DNA of 6,346 nt from Methylothermaceae bacterium (GCA_027024125.1 JALVSV010000055.1:841-7186), one strand, 5' to 3'. Shown: positions 1-6,346, counted from the first letter of the stretch. Numbers and translations are program-made. The notes: generated from the sequence alone by a model not told the origin.

Positions 1-1938
1 CAGTTGCGCCAGGAAGCGCGCGAGCGGGGAATCGCCCTGTTGGAGACACCCACGGGTTTTGCATTTGCACCGTTGACCCATGAAGGTCAGGTGATGAGTC
101 CTGAAGTTTTCAATCAGTTGCCGGAGGAGATGCGCAAGCAGATCGAGAAGGCGGTGGCTGAACTACAACAGAGGCTCCAGAAATTGATACGCCAGTTTCC
201 CATCTGGCGCAAGGAGACGCGAGAGAAGCTGCGTCAGTTGAATCGTGAGATCATTCAATACGCAGTCGGTCACCTGATCGACGAGGTCAAGCAGAACTAT
301 CGGGAGTTGCAACCGGTTCAAGACCATCTGGACGAGGTGCAGCAGGACATCGTCGATCACGTTGAGGATTTTCTGCCCCAGCCAGCACCTCCGGTCCCCC
401 TGCCCTTCATCGTCTCCAAAGCCGAGGAACGACTCAAACGCTACCGGGTCAATCTGCTGGTCGATCATCGGAAAGCCGAAGGTGCGCCGGTGATCCATGA
501 GACCCTGCCGAACCATACCAATCTGGTCGGCCGTGTCGATTACCATGCCTTTATGGGCACTTTGATGACCGATTTCAGCATGATCAAGCCGGGTGCCCTG
601 CATCGGGCCAATGGTGGCTTTCTCATTCTGGATGCACGTGAGGTCCTGCTGCAGCCCCATGCCTGGGAGACGCTCAAGCGTACCCTGCAGGCAGGGGAGA
701 TCAAGATCGAATCCCTGGAAAAGACCATGAGTCTGATCAGCACCCTGCCACTGGAGCCTGAGCCCATTCCACTGAACGTACGGGTGATCCTGACCGGGGA
801 CAGGGTGCTGTACTATCTTCTGGAAGCGCTGGATCCACAGTTCAAGGATCTGTTCAAGCTGCCGGCCGATTTCGATGAGGCGCTGCCCAGGAATACCGAA
901 ACCCATCGACTCTATGCACGAGTGATCGCCACCTTGGCCCGCAAGGAAAACCTGAGGCCCTTGGACAGGCAAGCCGTGGCCCGAATGATTGAACACGGTG
1001 CCAGGGAGGTGGAGGATGCCCACAAGGTCAGTACCCACTTGCGGTCCGTGACCGATCTGCTGAAGGAAGCCGATTACCGGGCCCGTAAGGATGGTCGTGA
1101 GGTCATCAACGCTGCCGATCTGCAGGCTGCCATCGATGGCCGCCTCTATCGCAGCGAACGGCTGAAGGTCCGAATGCAGGAATTGATCGATCGTGGAACC
1201 ATCCTGATCGACACCAGCGGCAGGCAAGTGGGGCAGATCAATGGATTATCGGTCATTTCACTTGGAGATTTCAGTTTTGGGCGCCCATCCCGTATCACGG
1301 CCACCACAAGAATGGGCGATGGCAAGGTAATCGACATCGAACGGGAAACGGAACTGGGCGGGGCGATACACTCCAAAGGAGTGATGATACTATCCAATTT
1401 CATTGCCGCCCGTTATGCCAGGGTTCGACCCCTTTCCATGGCCGCCAGCCTCGTGTTTGAGCAGTCCTATGGCCCTGTGGAAGGTGACAGTGCCTCATTG
1501 GCAGAGCTGTGCGCACTGCTCTCTTCGTTGGCGGATCTTCCACTCCGTCAGGACCTGGCGGTGACAGGATCGATCAACCAGCATGGTCTGGTCCAGCCCA
1601 TAGGGGGGGTCAACGAGAAGATCGAGGGTTTCTTCGATGTCTGTCACCACAAGGAGTTGACTGGGAGCCAAGGCGTGATCATACCGGCTGCCAATGTGCA
1701 GAATTTGATGCTACGCCGCGATGTGGTGGAATCTGTGTCCTCTGGATATTTTGCCGTCTACGCGGTCACCTCGGTTGACGAGGCCCTCAAGATCTTGCTG
1801 GACCTGCCTGCCGGAAAACAGGATGAAGATGGGCGCTATCCCCCCGATACGGTCAATGGGCGGGTGGAAAGACAACTGCAAACGTTTGCCGAACTGAAGA
1901 AGAAGTTTGGCCGTGGTGAGGCGGATAAAAAGACATGA
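1..1938 (+). CDS. Lon-like ATP-dependent protease (AAA_32 / LonB-like family), 5' end cut by the window
   Basis: Probable cytosolic ATP-dependent serine protease. The frame is open from base 1, and the first visible residues already match the interior of the family, so the TTG at base 4 is not the real start; the N-terminal part that should carry the Walker A loop lies outside. Counting from the codon at base 4: residues 30-125 form a charged, helical, coiled-coil-like insertion; a Walker B-like strand GGFLILDARE is at 204-213; a sensor-like ILTGDR is at 262-267; DPQFKDLFK is at 277-285; a helical lid follows to about 380. The Lon protease domain runs from about 383 to 600. It contains GQINGLSVI (410-418), the catalytic serine S496 in EGDSAS, and the catalytic lysine K539 in GGVNEK. 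Their 43-residue spacing equals that of S679 and K722 in E. coli Lon. Walker B ends DARE rather than DE, which I recall as usual in this family. The next gene overlaps its stop by 4 bases. The family call is firm; the substrate is unknown. Confidence 0.93.
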   Translation, partial: QLRQEARERGIALLETPTGFAFAPLTHEGQVMSPEVFNQLPEEMRKQIEKAVAELQQRLQKLIRQFPIWRKETREKLRQLNREIIQYAVGHLIDEVKQNYRELQPVQDHLDEVQQDIVDHVEDFLPQPAPPVPLPFIVSKAEERLKRYRVNLLVDHRKAEGAPVIHETLPNHTNLVGRVDYHAFMGTLMTDFSMIKPGALHRANGGFLILDAREVLLQPHAWETLKRTLQAGEIKIESLEKTMSLISTLPLEPEPIPLNVRVILTGDRVLYYLLEALDPQFKDLFKLPADFDEALPRNTETHRLYARVIATLARKENLRPLDRQAVARMIEHGAREVEDAHKVSTHLRSVTDLLKEADYRARKDGREVINAADLQAAIDGRLYRSERLKVRMQELIDRGTILIDTSGRQVGQINGLSVISLGDFSFGRPSRITATTRMGDGKVIDIERETELGGAIHSKGVMILSNFIAARYARVRPLSMAASLVFEQSYGPVEGDSASLAELCALLSSLADLPLRQDLAVTGSINQHGLVQPIGGVNEKIEGFFDVCHHKELTGSQGVIIPAANVQNLMLRRDVVESVSSGYFAVYAVTSVDEALKILLDLPAGKQDEDGRYPPDTVNGRVERQLQTFAELKKKFGRGEADKKT

Positions 1939-2612
1939 CCAAATCCTCGAAAGTCATTGTAGCCCTGGATTGCTTCAGGGTCGAACGCCATGCTTTGGAT
2001 CTGGCCGCGAGGCTGGCGGCAGGAAGGGGATGGTCGTTGACCGTATTGTTCATCGAAAACATAGAATTGTACCGTGCTGCTGCTCTGCCTTTCGTGCGGG
2101 AAGTGGATCGACTGTCGGCGACTTTACAGCCTTTCGAACCTGCTCAACTCGAGTGGTTGCTGAAACGACAGATAGCCCGCATCGAGGACTGGCTGACGGA
2201 AATTCGTAGCCGCTGGTCACTGCCGGGTGGTGTCGAAATCGAGCAAGGTGAGTATGTGGAAACGACTCTTGCCCTGGCGGGCAGTGGCGATTTGGTGGTA
2301 TTCAGCAGCCGTCGTCATTGGCTCGCTGCTGGACTCAGGCCTGCGGTTTGGGTCTGGTACGATGGGTCGCCCCAAGCGGAAAAGGCTCTGGAAATGGCAG
2401 CAGATCTGGCCAAAGAAGAGCATTGCAAATTGCTGGTAGCCGTTCCCGAGGAGCATCATAGACCTGTTTTGGGGCAGGTGATCCGGACCACACCGCAACG
2501 TTGGCTCGACCTGTTGCAGCAACAAGGCTGCACCGCGGTGTTCTGTCCTCGCACCAGTCCCCTGGCGGTGCAATTGACCGAAAAGGCCCGGTGCCCTGTG
2601 TTGGTGGTCTGA
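1935..2612 (+). CDS. Universal-stress-protein-like protein with two degenerate halves
   Basis: A 225-residue protein, predicted soluble and cytosolic, with no signal peptide or membrane segment. The N-terminal half (about 1-127) reads like a UspA fold: a first strand KVIVALD (6-12), a helix HALDLAARLAAG, a strand LTVLFIEN, and a later strand GDLVVFSSRRHW (118-129). The C-terminal half (about 135-225) repeats the plan: VWVWYDGSPQAEKALEMA (138-155), a strand KLLVAVPEE, a strand AVFCPRTSP and a typical UspA ending CPVLVV. The ATP-binding signature of UspA proteins (G-x2-G-x9-G-S/T) is not visible in either half, so it may not bind nucleotide. Its ATG at 1935 overlaps the TGA of the Lon-like gene as ATGA, and only a weak, distant GGTGAGG (1915-1921) precedes it, which suggests translational coupling. 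A role linked to the protease, such as adaptor or stress regulator, is inference from position only. The USP-like fold is likely but not certain. Confidence 0.75.
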   Translation: MTKSSKVIVALDCFRVERHALDLAARLAAGRGWSLTVLFIENIELYRAAALPFVREVDRLSATLQPFEPAQLEWLLKRQIARIEDWLTEIRSRWSLPGGVEIEQGEYVETTLALAGSGDLVVFSSRRHWLAAGLRPAVWVWYDGSPQAEKALEMAADLAKEEHCKLLVAVPEEHHRPVLGQVIRTTPQRWLDLLQQQGCTAVFCPRTSPLAVQLTEKARCPVLVV

Positions 2613-2663
2613 TACCGGGGCGCCAAAGATGTGACAGAGTACTGGGATTGAGGGAGGGTTCTC

Positions 2664-2672
2664 TGCTAGGAT
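2664..2672 (+). promoter_or_regulatory. Weak extended -10 promoter candidate for the transglycosylase gene
   Basis: TGC followed by TAGGAT fits an extended -10 element (TGn plus four of six bases of TATAAT). No good -35 box lies at the right distance; TTGAGG at 2648-2653 is only 13 bases away. Transcription would start near 2679, inside the near-palindrome at 2671-2693. It is offered because the gene follows a 95-base gap after the USP-like gene and probably needs its own promoter. Readthrough from the upstream pair is equally possible. Confidence 0.25.
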
Positions 2673-2693
2673 TGCTATTCGGCGGATAACAAT
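2671..2693. promoter_or_regulatory. 23-base near-palindrome, possible operator, upstream of the MltD-like gene
   Basis: The arms ATTGCTATTCG and CGGATAACAAT are reverse complements at 9 of 11 positions around a central G at 2682. The element ends 14 bases before the ATG at 2708 and overlaps the inferred transcription start. It contains the 12-mer GCGGATAACAAT (2682-2693), which also occurs in the E. coli lac operator O1, but its symmetry axis is 2 bases away from the O1 axis. It is therefore not simply a lac operator. It could be a binding site for an unknown repressor, or chance. As RNA it could form an imperfect hairpin but would lack a proper loop. Confidence 0.35.
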
Positions 2694-2696
2694 AAC

Positions 2697-2702
2697 GGGT
2701 GA
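2697..2702 (+). promoter_or_regulatory. Ribosome binding site that decides the start of the MltD-like gene
   Basis: GGGTGA lies 5 bases before the ATG at 2708 and matches the GGTGA part of the extended Shine-Dalgarno sequence. The alternative GTG at 2699 sits inside this site and has only GGCGGA (2681-2686), 12 bases upstream. The ATG at 2708 is therefore preferred, giving a 453-residue precursor. Confidence 0.55.
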
Positions 2703-2707
2703 ATTCT

Positions 2708-4069
2708 ATGGCGCCGGAGTACAGAAGATTACCCTTCACAGTGTTTTGGTTGATGACGATGTTAGTGGGTTTTCTTTTGGTTGCGCCGGTCCAGGCCAAA
2801 TCCCAGAAACCAATCGTCACCTCCACAGGCAACAGGATTTCCATCGCCGAAATCAGCCGCAGACTTCACCGTTTGCTGCGGGAATTGGGAGAGCCGCGCT
2901 GGTCCAAGCGGGAGCTTGATCGCCTGACGCGCTCGGTTTCCGCTTATCTCCGCGCTTTCACGGGCCGCCAGTACGACAAGACCCTGGCGGCATTGAGGCG
3001 TGGAGACCGTTATCGGCCGATGATACGCGCCAAGCTGGCCCGAGCCGGTTTACCCTTGGCCTTCGAGGCCCTGCCGATGGCAGAAAGTGCTTTCCGCTTC
3101 GATGCCCGCAGCCGTTCTGGTGCCCGCGGTCTCTGGCAATACATGCCTGCAAGTGCCCGCCATTATGGCCTGAAGGTGGGAAGAAGAGTGGACCATCGTG
3201 CCGATCCCGCCCGTGCCACCGATGCTGCGGTGAAATACCTCAAGTTTCTCAACCGTAAGTTTGCGAAAACGTCGGTCTTGCTGACAGTCGCAGCCTACAA
3301 TGCCGGTGAAGGGCGAATTGCCAGGGTGATCCGCAAAAGCGGGATGAAGGGAAGGCGCCGGGGCTACAGTCATGTGTTGCGTTATCTTCCCAAGGAAACC
3401 CGCGGGTACGTCCCGGAATTCCTTGCCGCCGCTCTGATCCTTAAGGATCCTGCCTTCTTCGGCTTTCCCATCACGCGCGAGCGTACCTACCGCTACGTCC
3501 AGATCCGAGATCCCCTGGCGGTGCGTAAGGTTGCCAATCTTGCGGGAATACAGCCTGCCGGCCTTTTGAAGCTTAACCCGGAGCTGAGACAATATCGCAG
3601 GACTCCCACCAGTAACTATTTTATTCGCCTCCCGGTAAAAGCCGCCAGGCGGCTTGACCGAAAACTGGCTACCGCCAAGGTATTCGGGCCAGTGATGCCG
3701 CAAATTTCTCTCAACGATAGGTTCCGGAAACGAACATCCCCTGTTGCAAAAGGCAAGGGTTCGCGAATGGTCTACGAGGTCAAGCGGGGTAACAACCTCG
3801 GTGGCATTGCCCGAATGTTTGGGGTAAGTGTGCAAGCACTTCGTCGGGTCAACCACTTGCGGGGCAACCGCATCGTGGCGGGGCAGCGACTGATCATCCC
3901 CGGTCACAAAGCGTTGATCCGCAAGCACTACCGGGTTCGTCGTGGTGATAATCTGGGAGTGATCGCCAGGCGGTTGGGAGTCCCGGTCAAACATCTGATG
4001 TTTGTCAATGGCGTGACGGACCCGCGCCGGCTACGCCCTGGCCAGCGCCTCTTCTATTACGCTTCCTGA
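2708..4069 (+). CDS. mltD: MltD-like membrane-bound-type lytic murein transglycosylase with SLT and two LysM domains
   Basis: Cleaves the MurNAc-GlcNAc bond of peptidoglycan to give 1,6-anhydromuramic products; acts in the periplasm. From the ATG at 2708 it has 453 residues, close to E. coli MltD. Residues 1-30 form a signal peptide: RR, a hydrophobic core FTVFWLMTMLVGFLLV, and a type I cleavage site VQA-KS. The SLT domain (about 110-215) holds catalytic E126 in PMAESAF, then GLWQYMPAS and AYNAGEGRI. A helical stretch YVPEFLAAALI and a degenerate LysM-like segment (about 260-311) follow. Two clear LysM domains come last, at 354-399 (VKRGNNLGGIAR) and 407-453 (VRRGDNLGVIAR); both have N where GDTL is usual, which hints at duplication. 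Unlike E. coli MltD there is no lipobox and no cysteine anywhere, so it is predicted to be soluble periplasmic or retained by an uncleaved signal. The protein is very rich in Arg and Lys. It converges on oligopeptidase A. Identification is firm; orthology to MltD proper is likely. Confidence 0.93.
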   Translation: MAPEYRRLPFTVFWLMTMLVGFLLVAPVQAKSQKPIVTSTGNRISIAEISRRLHRLLRELGEPRWSKRELDRLTRSVSAYLRAFTGRQYDKTLAALRRGDRYRPMIRAKLARAGLPLAFEALPMAESAFRFDARSRSGARGLWQYMPASARHYGLKVGRRVDHRADPARATDAAVKYLKFLNRKFAKTSVLLTVAAYNAGEGRIARVIRKSGMKGRRRGYSHVLRYLPKETRGYVPEFLAAALILKDPAFFGFPITRERTYRYVQIRDPLAVRKVANLAGIQPAGLLKLNPELRQYRRTPTSNYFIRLPVKAARRLDRKLATAKVFGPVMPQISLNDRFRKRTSPVAKGKGSRMVYEVKRGNNLGGIARMFGVSVQALRRVNHLRGNRIVAGQRLIIPGHKALIRKHYRVRRGDNLGVIARRLGVPVKHLMFVNGVTDPRRLRPGQRLFYYAS

Positions 4070-4138
4070 TCAGTACCATCAGACAGGCACCGGCCCCAGT
4101 TTGGTCAAAGACGAATTGAATCGCCCTCCTCCCACGCT

Positions 4139-6190
4139 TCAGTGATCGTTTTCGGTCACAATCCCGCTGTGTCGTAGCAAGGCGTCGATTTTGGGTTCGC
4201 GGCCACGAAAGGCGGTAAAGGATTCCAATGCAGGTCGGCTGCCGCCCTTTTCCAGAATGTGTTCAAGAAAAGCACGGCCGGTGGTCGGATCGAAGATTCC
4301 TTCTTCTTCGAATCTGGAAAAAGCGTCGGCTGACAGTACCTCGGCCCACTTGTAGCTGTAGTATCCTGCAGCATAACCTCCTCCGAAGATATGAGAGAAG
4401 CTGTGGGGAAAGCGATTGAACTTCGGCGGTTTGAACACCGCCACCTGGTCACGAACCTCTTCGAGAATCTCATAGATCCTTCCGCCCCGATCATGGTCGT
4501 ATTCCAAGTGGATGCGAAAGTCGAACAGGGAGAATTCGAGTTGTCTGACCATCATCATTCCGGCCTGAAAGTTTTTGGCAGCCAACATCTTGGCGAACAG
4601 TTCGTCGGGGAGGGGCTGGCCTGTCCGGTAGTGTCTGGAGATGGTTGCCAGAGCCTCTTTCTGCCAGCAGAAATTTTCCATGAACTGACTGGGCAGTTCG
4701 ACTGCATCCCATTCCACTCCGCGAATGCCCGAGGCCCCCAGATAATCCACCTGGGTCAGCAAGTGGTGCAGACCGTGGCCAAATTCGTGGAACAGAGTGA
4801 TGACTTCATCGTGGGTCAGCAGCGCGGGATCCTCTCCTGCCGGTGGAGTGAAGTTACAGGTGAGGAAGGCGACCGGGATCTGAACCTGCCCCTGTAATTT
4901 GTGCCTGGCGATACATTCGTCCATCCATGCACCTCCCCGTTTCTTGGGTCGTGCATACAGATCCAGATAGAAACGGCCGCGGACATCTCCTCCCGAATCA
5001 CGGATCTCATAACACCGAACGTCGGGATGCCAAACCTCCACGTCTTCCAGGGCGTGGATGGAGAATCCATACAGTTTTTCCACCACTTGGAACATTCCGG
5101 GAACCACATGGGTGGCAGGAAAATATTGTTTGACCTCTTCCTGGGAGAGTCGGTAACGGTGCTGGCGCAGTTTTTCCGAGTAGTACATCAGGTCCCAGGC
5201 TTCGAGGTCTGCCACTCCATGGTGTTCTTTGGCAAACTGGCGCAGTTCGGCCAGATCCTTTTCTGCCACGGGTTTGGAATGCTTCGCCAGTTCCAACAGG
5301 AATTCCAGTACCTGTCCAGGGCTATCTGCCATCTTGGTCGAGAGAGACAATTCAGCGAAATTGGCGTATCCGAGCAAGCGGGCCTTTTCGTGTCGAAGGG
5401 CAAGAATGTCTTCCATTGCCTGGGTGTTATCCCAGCGGCCGGCAAAAGGCCCTTGGTCCGAAGCCCGGGTGACGAAAGCCTGGTAAAGCTCCTCACGCAA
5501 CGCCCTGTCGTCGGCGAAGGTCATCACCGCCGCATAGCAGGGGAATTCCAGTGTCAGCAGCCAACCATCCAGTCCTTTGATGGAAGCGGCTTGCCTGGCG
5601 ACCGCCAGGGTCGTTTCTGGCAGACCGGCCAGCCTGTCTTGCTCGGTGATGTGCTTGCTCCAGGCGTTGGTTGCGTCAAGGACATTCTCCTCGAACTTGC
5701 TCGATAATTTCGAAAGCCGTTGCTCGATTTCCTTGAATCGATCCTTGTCCTGTTCTGCAAGGGCCACGCCTGCCAGACGGAAGTCCCTCAGGGCATCACG
5801 GAGAATCTTGCGCTGAGCCGTATCGAGCTGGTCGAACTCGGCGCTCTCGACCAATGCCTTATGAGCTTGATAGAGCTGTGTGTTCTGCCCCATGTCGGTG
5901 GCATATTCGCTCAATTTAGGCAGGCAAGCATTGTAGGCCTGGCGCAGCGCCTCGGTATTGACCACCGAGTTGAGATGACGCACCGGAGACCAGGCCTTGT
6001 CCAGGCGGTCGTCCAAGTCCTCCAGGGGCTGGATCAGGTTTTCCCACGTGTAATGGGTGTTTTCTGCCAGTAGTTTGGCTACCTGTTGGCGGTTGTGATC
6101 AAGGATCCAGTCAATGGCCGGCTCCACATGTTCGGGCCGGATTTTACAGAAGGGAGGAAACAGATGATTTTCTAGCAATGGATTGGTCAT
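4139..6190 (-). CDS. prlC: Oligopeptidase A (M3 family zinc metallopeptidase)
   Basis: Cytosolic zinc endopeptidase that hydrolyses short peptides, including protease products and, in enteric bacteria, cleaved signal peptides. It has 683 residues, against about 680 in E. coli. The N-terminal half (about 1-220) is the helical thimet-oligopeptidase-like region, and the M3 catalytic domain fills the rest. The zinc site is complete: H468 and H472 in HEFGHGLHH with the general base E469, and E498 in AVELPSQFMENF, 30 residues after the first His as in this family. The substrate-side motif is also present: H600, the glycine-rich IFGGGYAAG, and tyrosines Y606, Y610, Y611 and Y613 before KWAEVLSADAF. 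The start MTNPLL matches enterobacterial PrlC, and the upstream frame soon meets a stop, so the ATG at 6190 is secure although its Shine-Dalgarno sequence is weak. The gene is divergent from the right-edge gene and convergent with the transglycosylase. Nothing is missing or broken. Confidence 0.97.
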   Translation of the reverse strand: MTNPLLENHLFPPFCKIRPEHVEPAIDWILDHNRQQVAKLLAENTHYTWENLIQPLEDLDDRLDKAWSPVRHLNSVVNTEALRQAYNACLPKLSEYATDMGQNTQLYQAHKALVESAEFDQLDTAQRKILRDALRDFRLAGVALAEQDKDRFKEIEQRLSKLSSKFEENVLDATNAWSKHITEQDRLAGLPETTLAVARQAASIKGLDGWLLTLEFPCYAAVMTFADDRALREELYQAFVTRASDQGPFAGRWDNTQAMEDILALRHEKARLLGYANFAELSLSTKMADSPGQVLEFLLELAKHSKPVAEKDLAELRQFAKEHHGVADLEAWDLMYYSEKLRQHRYRLSQEEVKQYFPATHVVPGMFQVVEKLYGFSIHALEDVEVWHPDVRCYEIRDSGGDVRGRFYLDLYARPKKRGGAWMDECIARHKLQGQVQIPVAFLTCNFTPPAGEDPALLTHDEVITLFHEFGHGLHHLLTQVDYLGASGIRGVEWDAVELPSQFMENFCWQKEALATISRHYRTGQPLPDELFAKMLAAKNFQAGMMMVRQLEFSLFDFRIHLEYDHDRGGRIYEILEEVRDQVAVFKPPKFNRFPHSFSHIFGGGYAAGYYSYKWAEVLSADAFSRFEEEGIFDPTTGRAFLEHILEKGGSRPALESFTAFRGREPKIDALLRHSGIVTENDH

Positions 6191-6208
6191 AACCGTATTT
6201 CACATGAT

Positions 6209-6230
6209 ATTAGGATGGAACCATCTTAAT
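6209..6230. promoter_or_regulatory. 22-base near-palindrome, possible operator, upstream of prlC
   Basis: The arms ATTAGGATGG (6209-6218) and CCATCTTAAT (6221-6230) are reverse complements at 9 of 10 positions, separated by AA. The element ends 18 bases before the prlC start and covers the proposed -10 box of prlC, where a bound protein would block transcription. A 2-base loop makes it a poor RNA hairpin, and no U-run follows, so a protein-binding DNA site is the better reading. It lies 82 bases from the start of the rightward partial gene and upstream of that gene's -10. No matching regulator is encoded in the window. Confidence 0.45.
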
Positions 6231-6243
6231 CACCAGGTTTCAA
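6215..6243 (-). promoter_or_regulatory. Promoter candidate for prlC
   Basis: Read on the minus strand, TTGAAA (6243-6238, five of six bases of the sigma-70 -35 box) is followed after 17 bases by TTCCAT (6220-6215, three of six of a -10 box). TTGAAA and CCAT also recall the heat-shock sigma-32 pattern (TTGAAA then CCCCAT), and prlC/opdA is a known heat-shock gene in enteric bacteria. However, the spacer is longer than the usual sigma-32 spacing of about 13 to 15. An alternative sigma-70 pair is TTGCCT with TAAGAT after 16 bases, a little further upstream. The region is right for a promoter, but the exact boxes are uncertain. Confidence 0.35.
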
Positions 6244-6273
6244 AAGGCAACCTGAGCTTGATGGCTTTCCGTG

Positions 6274-6279
6274 TATAAT
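6274..6279 (+). promoter_or_regulatory. Perfect -10 box (TATAAT) facing the right-edge gene
   Basis: TATAAT is preceded directly by TG in GTGTATAAT. Transcription would start near 6286, leaving a leader of about 27 bases to the ATG at 6313. The -35 position (about 6251-6256, CCTGAG) is poor, so the promoter would depend on the strong -10 box or an activator. Confidence 0.45.
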
Positions 6280-6312
6280 TGGTCCTATTTTATTTGATAC
6301 TCTGGTTGGCTG

Positions 6313-6346
6313 ATGGCCGGACTTTGGCTTTTCATTACCGCCCTGG
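6313..6346 (+). CDS. Possible start of a rightward gene, cut by the window edge
   Basis: Eleven codons are visible, MAGLWLFITAL, which would be a hydrophobic N-terminus such as a membrane segment or signal peptide. An in-frame stop at 6295-6297 means the ATG at 6313 is the first ATG in this frame. A weak GGTTGG (6304-6309) precedes it, and a perfect TATAAT sits 33 bases upstream. An alternative reading in another frame starts at TTG 6279 or 6294 and stays open to the edge, but those starts would be inside or only a few bases after the promoter. Too little is present to name a product. Confidence 0.35.
   Translation, partial: MAGLWLFITAL

Noticed and set aside
163..1227. Long minus-strand open frame of 354 codons
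   Set aside because: It lies wholly opposite the Lon-like gene, has no recognisable domain, and its composition is that of a complementary-strand shadow.
2588..2617. Terminator hairpin at the end of the USP-like gene
   Set aside because: CCCGGT and ACCGGG can pair but enclose a long loop, overlap the coding end, and are not followed by a T-run.
2682..2693. Cloning-vector or true lac operator contamination
   Set aside because: Only 12 bases match lac O1, the flanking bases differ from lac and pUC sequence, and the symmetry centre is shifted.
2699..2701. GTG as the start of the MltD-like gene
   Set aside because: It falls inside the GGGTGA ribosome binding site of the ATG at 2708, and the ATG gives a normal signal peptide.
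3050..3994. Long minus-strand open frame of 314 codons
   Set aside because: It lies opposite the SLT and LysM coding region, which has clear domain evidence; the reverse frame shows no family features.
4070..4138. Bidirectional terminator between the convergent genes
   Set aside because: I found only a 5-base stem (CTGAT at 4066-4070 with ATCAG at 4078-4082) and no U-run on either strand. Nothing else is visible in this 69-base gap.
4901..5707. Plus-strand open frame of 268 codons
   Set aside because: It is antisense to the well-supported oligopeptidase A gene and shows no domain of its own.

Overview
The window looks like ordinary chromosome from a gammaproteobacterium. The evidence is an oligopeptidase A (PrlC/OpdA type) whose start (MTNPLL) and length resemble the enterobacterial enzyme, together with an MltD-type lytic transglycosylase of almost the same length as the E. 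coli protein. Base composition and coding style look even across the genes. I see no insertion sequence, integrase, tRNA, rRNA, CRISPR array or other sign of recent transfer. The exact genus cannot be read from this sequence.

Layout from left to right: (1) the 3' part of a Lon-like AAA+ protease of the AAA_32 / LonB-like type, cut by the left window edge (1-1938, +). (2) A small protein with two degenerate universal-stress-protein-like halves (1935-2612, +), overlapping the protease by 4 bases and so probably translated with it. (3) A 95-base gap with a weak promoter candidate and a 23-base near-palindrome (2671-2693). (4) An MltD-like lytic transglycosylase with an SLT domain and two C-terminal LysM domains (2708-4069, +). 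(5) A 69-base convergent gap with no convincing terminator. (6) Oligopeptidase A, a zinc M3 metallopeptidase (4139-6190, -). (7) A 122-base divergent gap with a 22-base near-palindrome (6209-6230), a promoter candidate for the peptidase and a perfect TATAAT facing right. (8) The first codons of a possible rightward gene (6313 onward), cut by the window edge.

Functionally, two of the four main genes are proteolytic: a Lon-like ATP-dependent protease that would cut proteins to peptides, and a cytosolic oligopeptidase that degrades short peptides. The USP-like protein is tied by gene overlap to the protease. The transglycosylase acts on peptidoglycan in the periplasm and seems to be its own transcription unit. 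I found no convincing undescribed system. The observations most worth following are the overlapping protease/USP-like pair, the two near-palindromes at gene fronts, and an MltD that is cysteine-free and so cannot be a lipoprotein.
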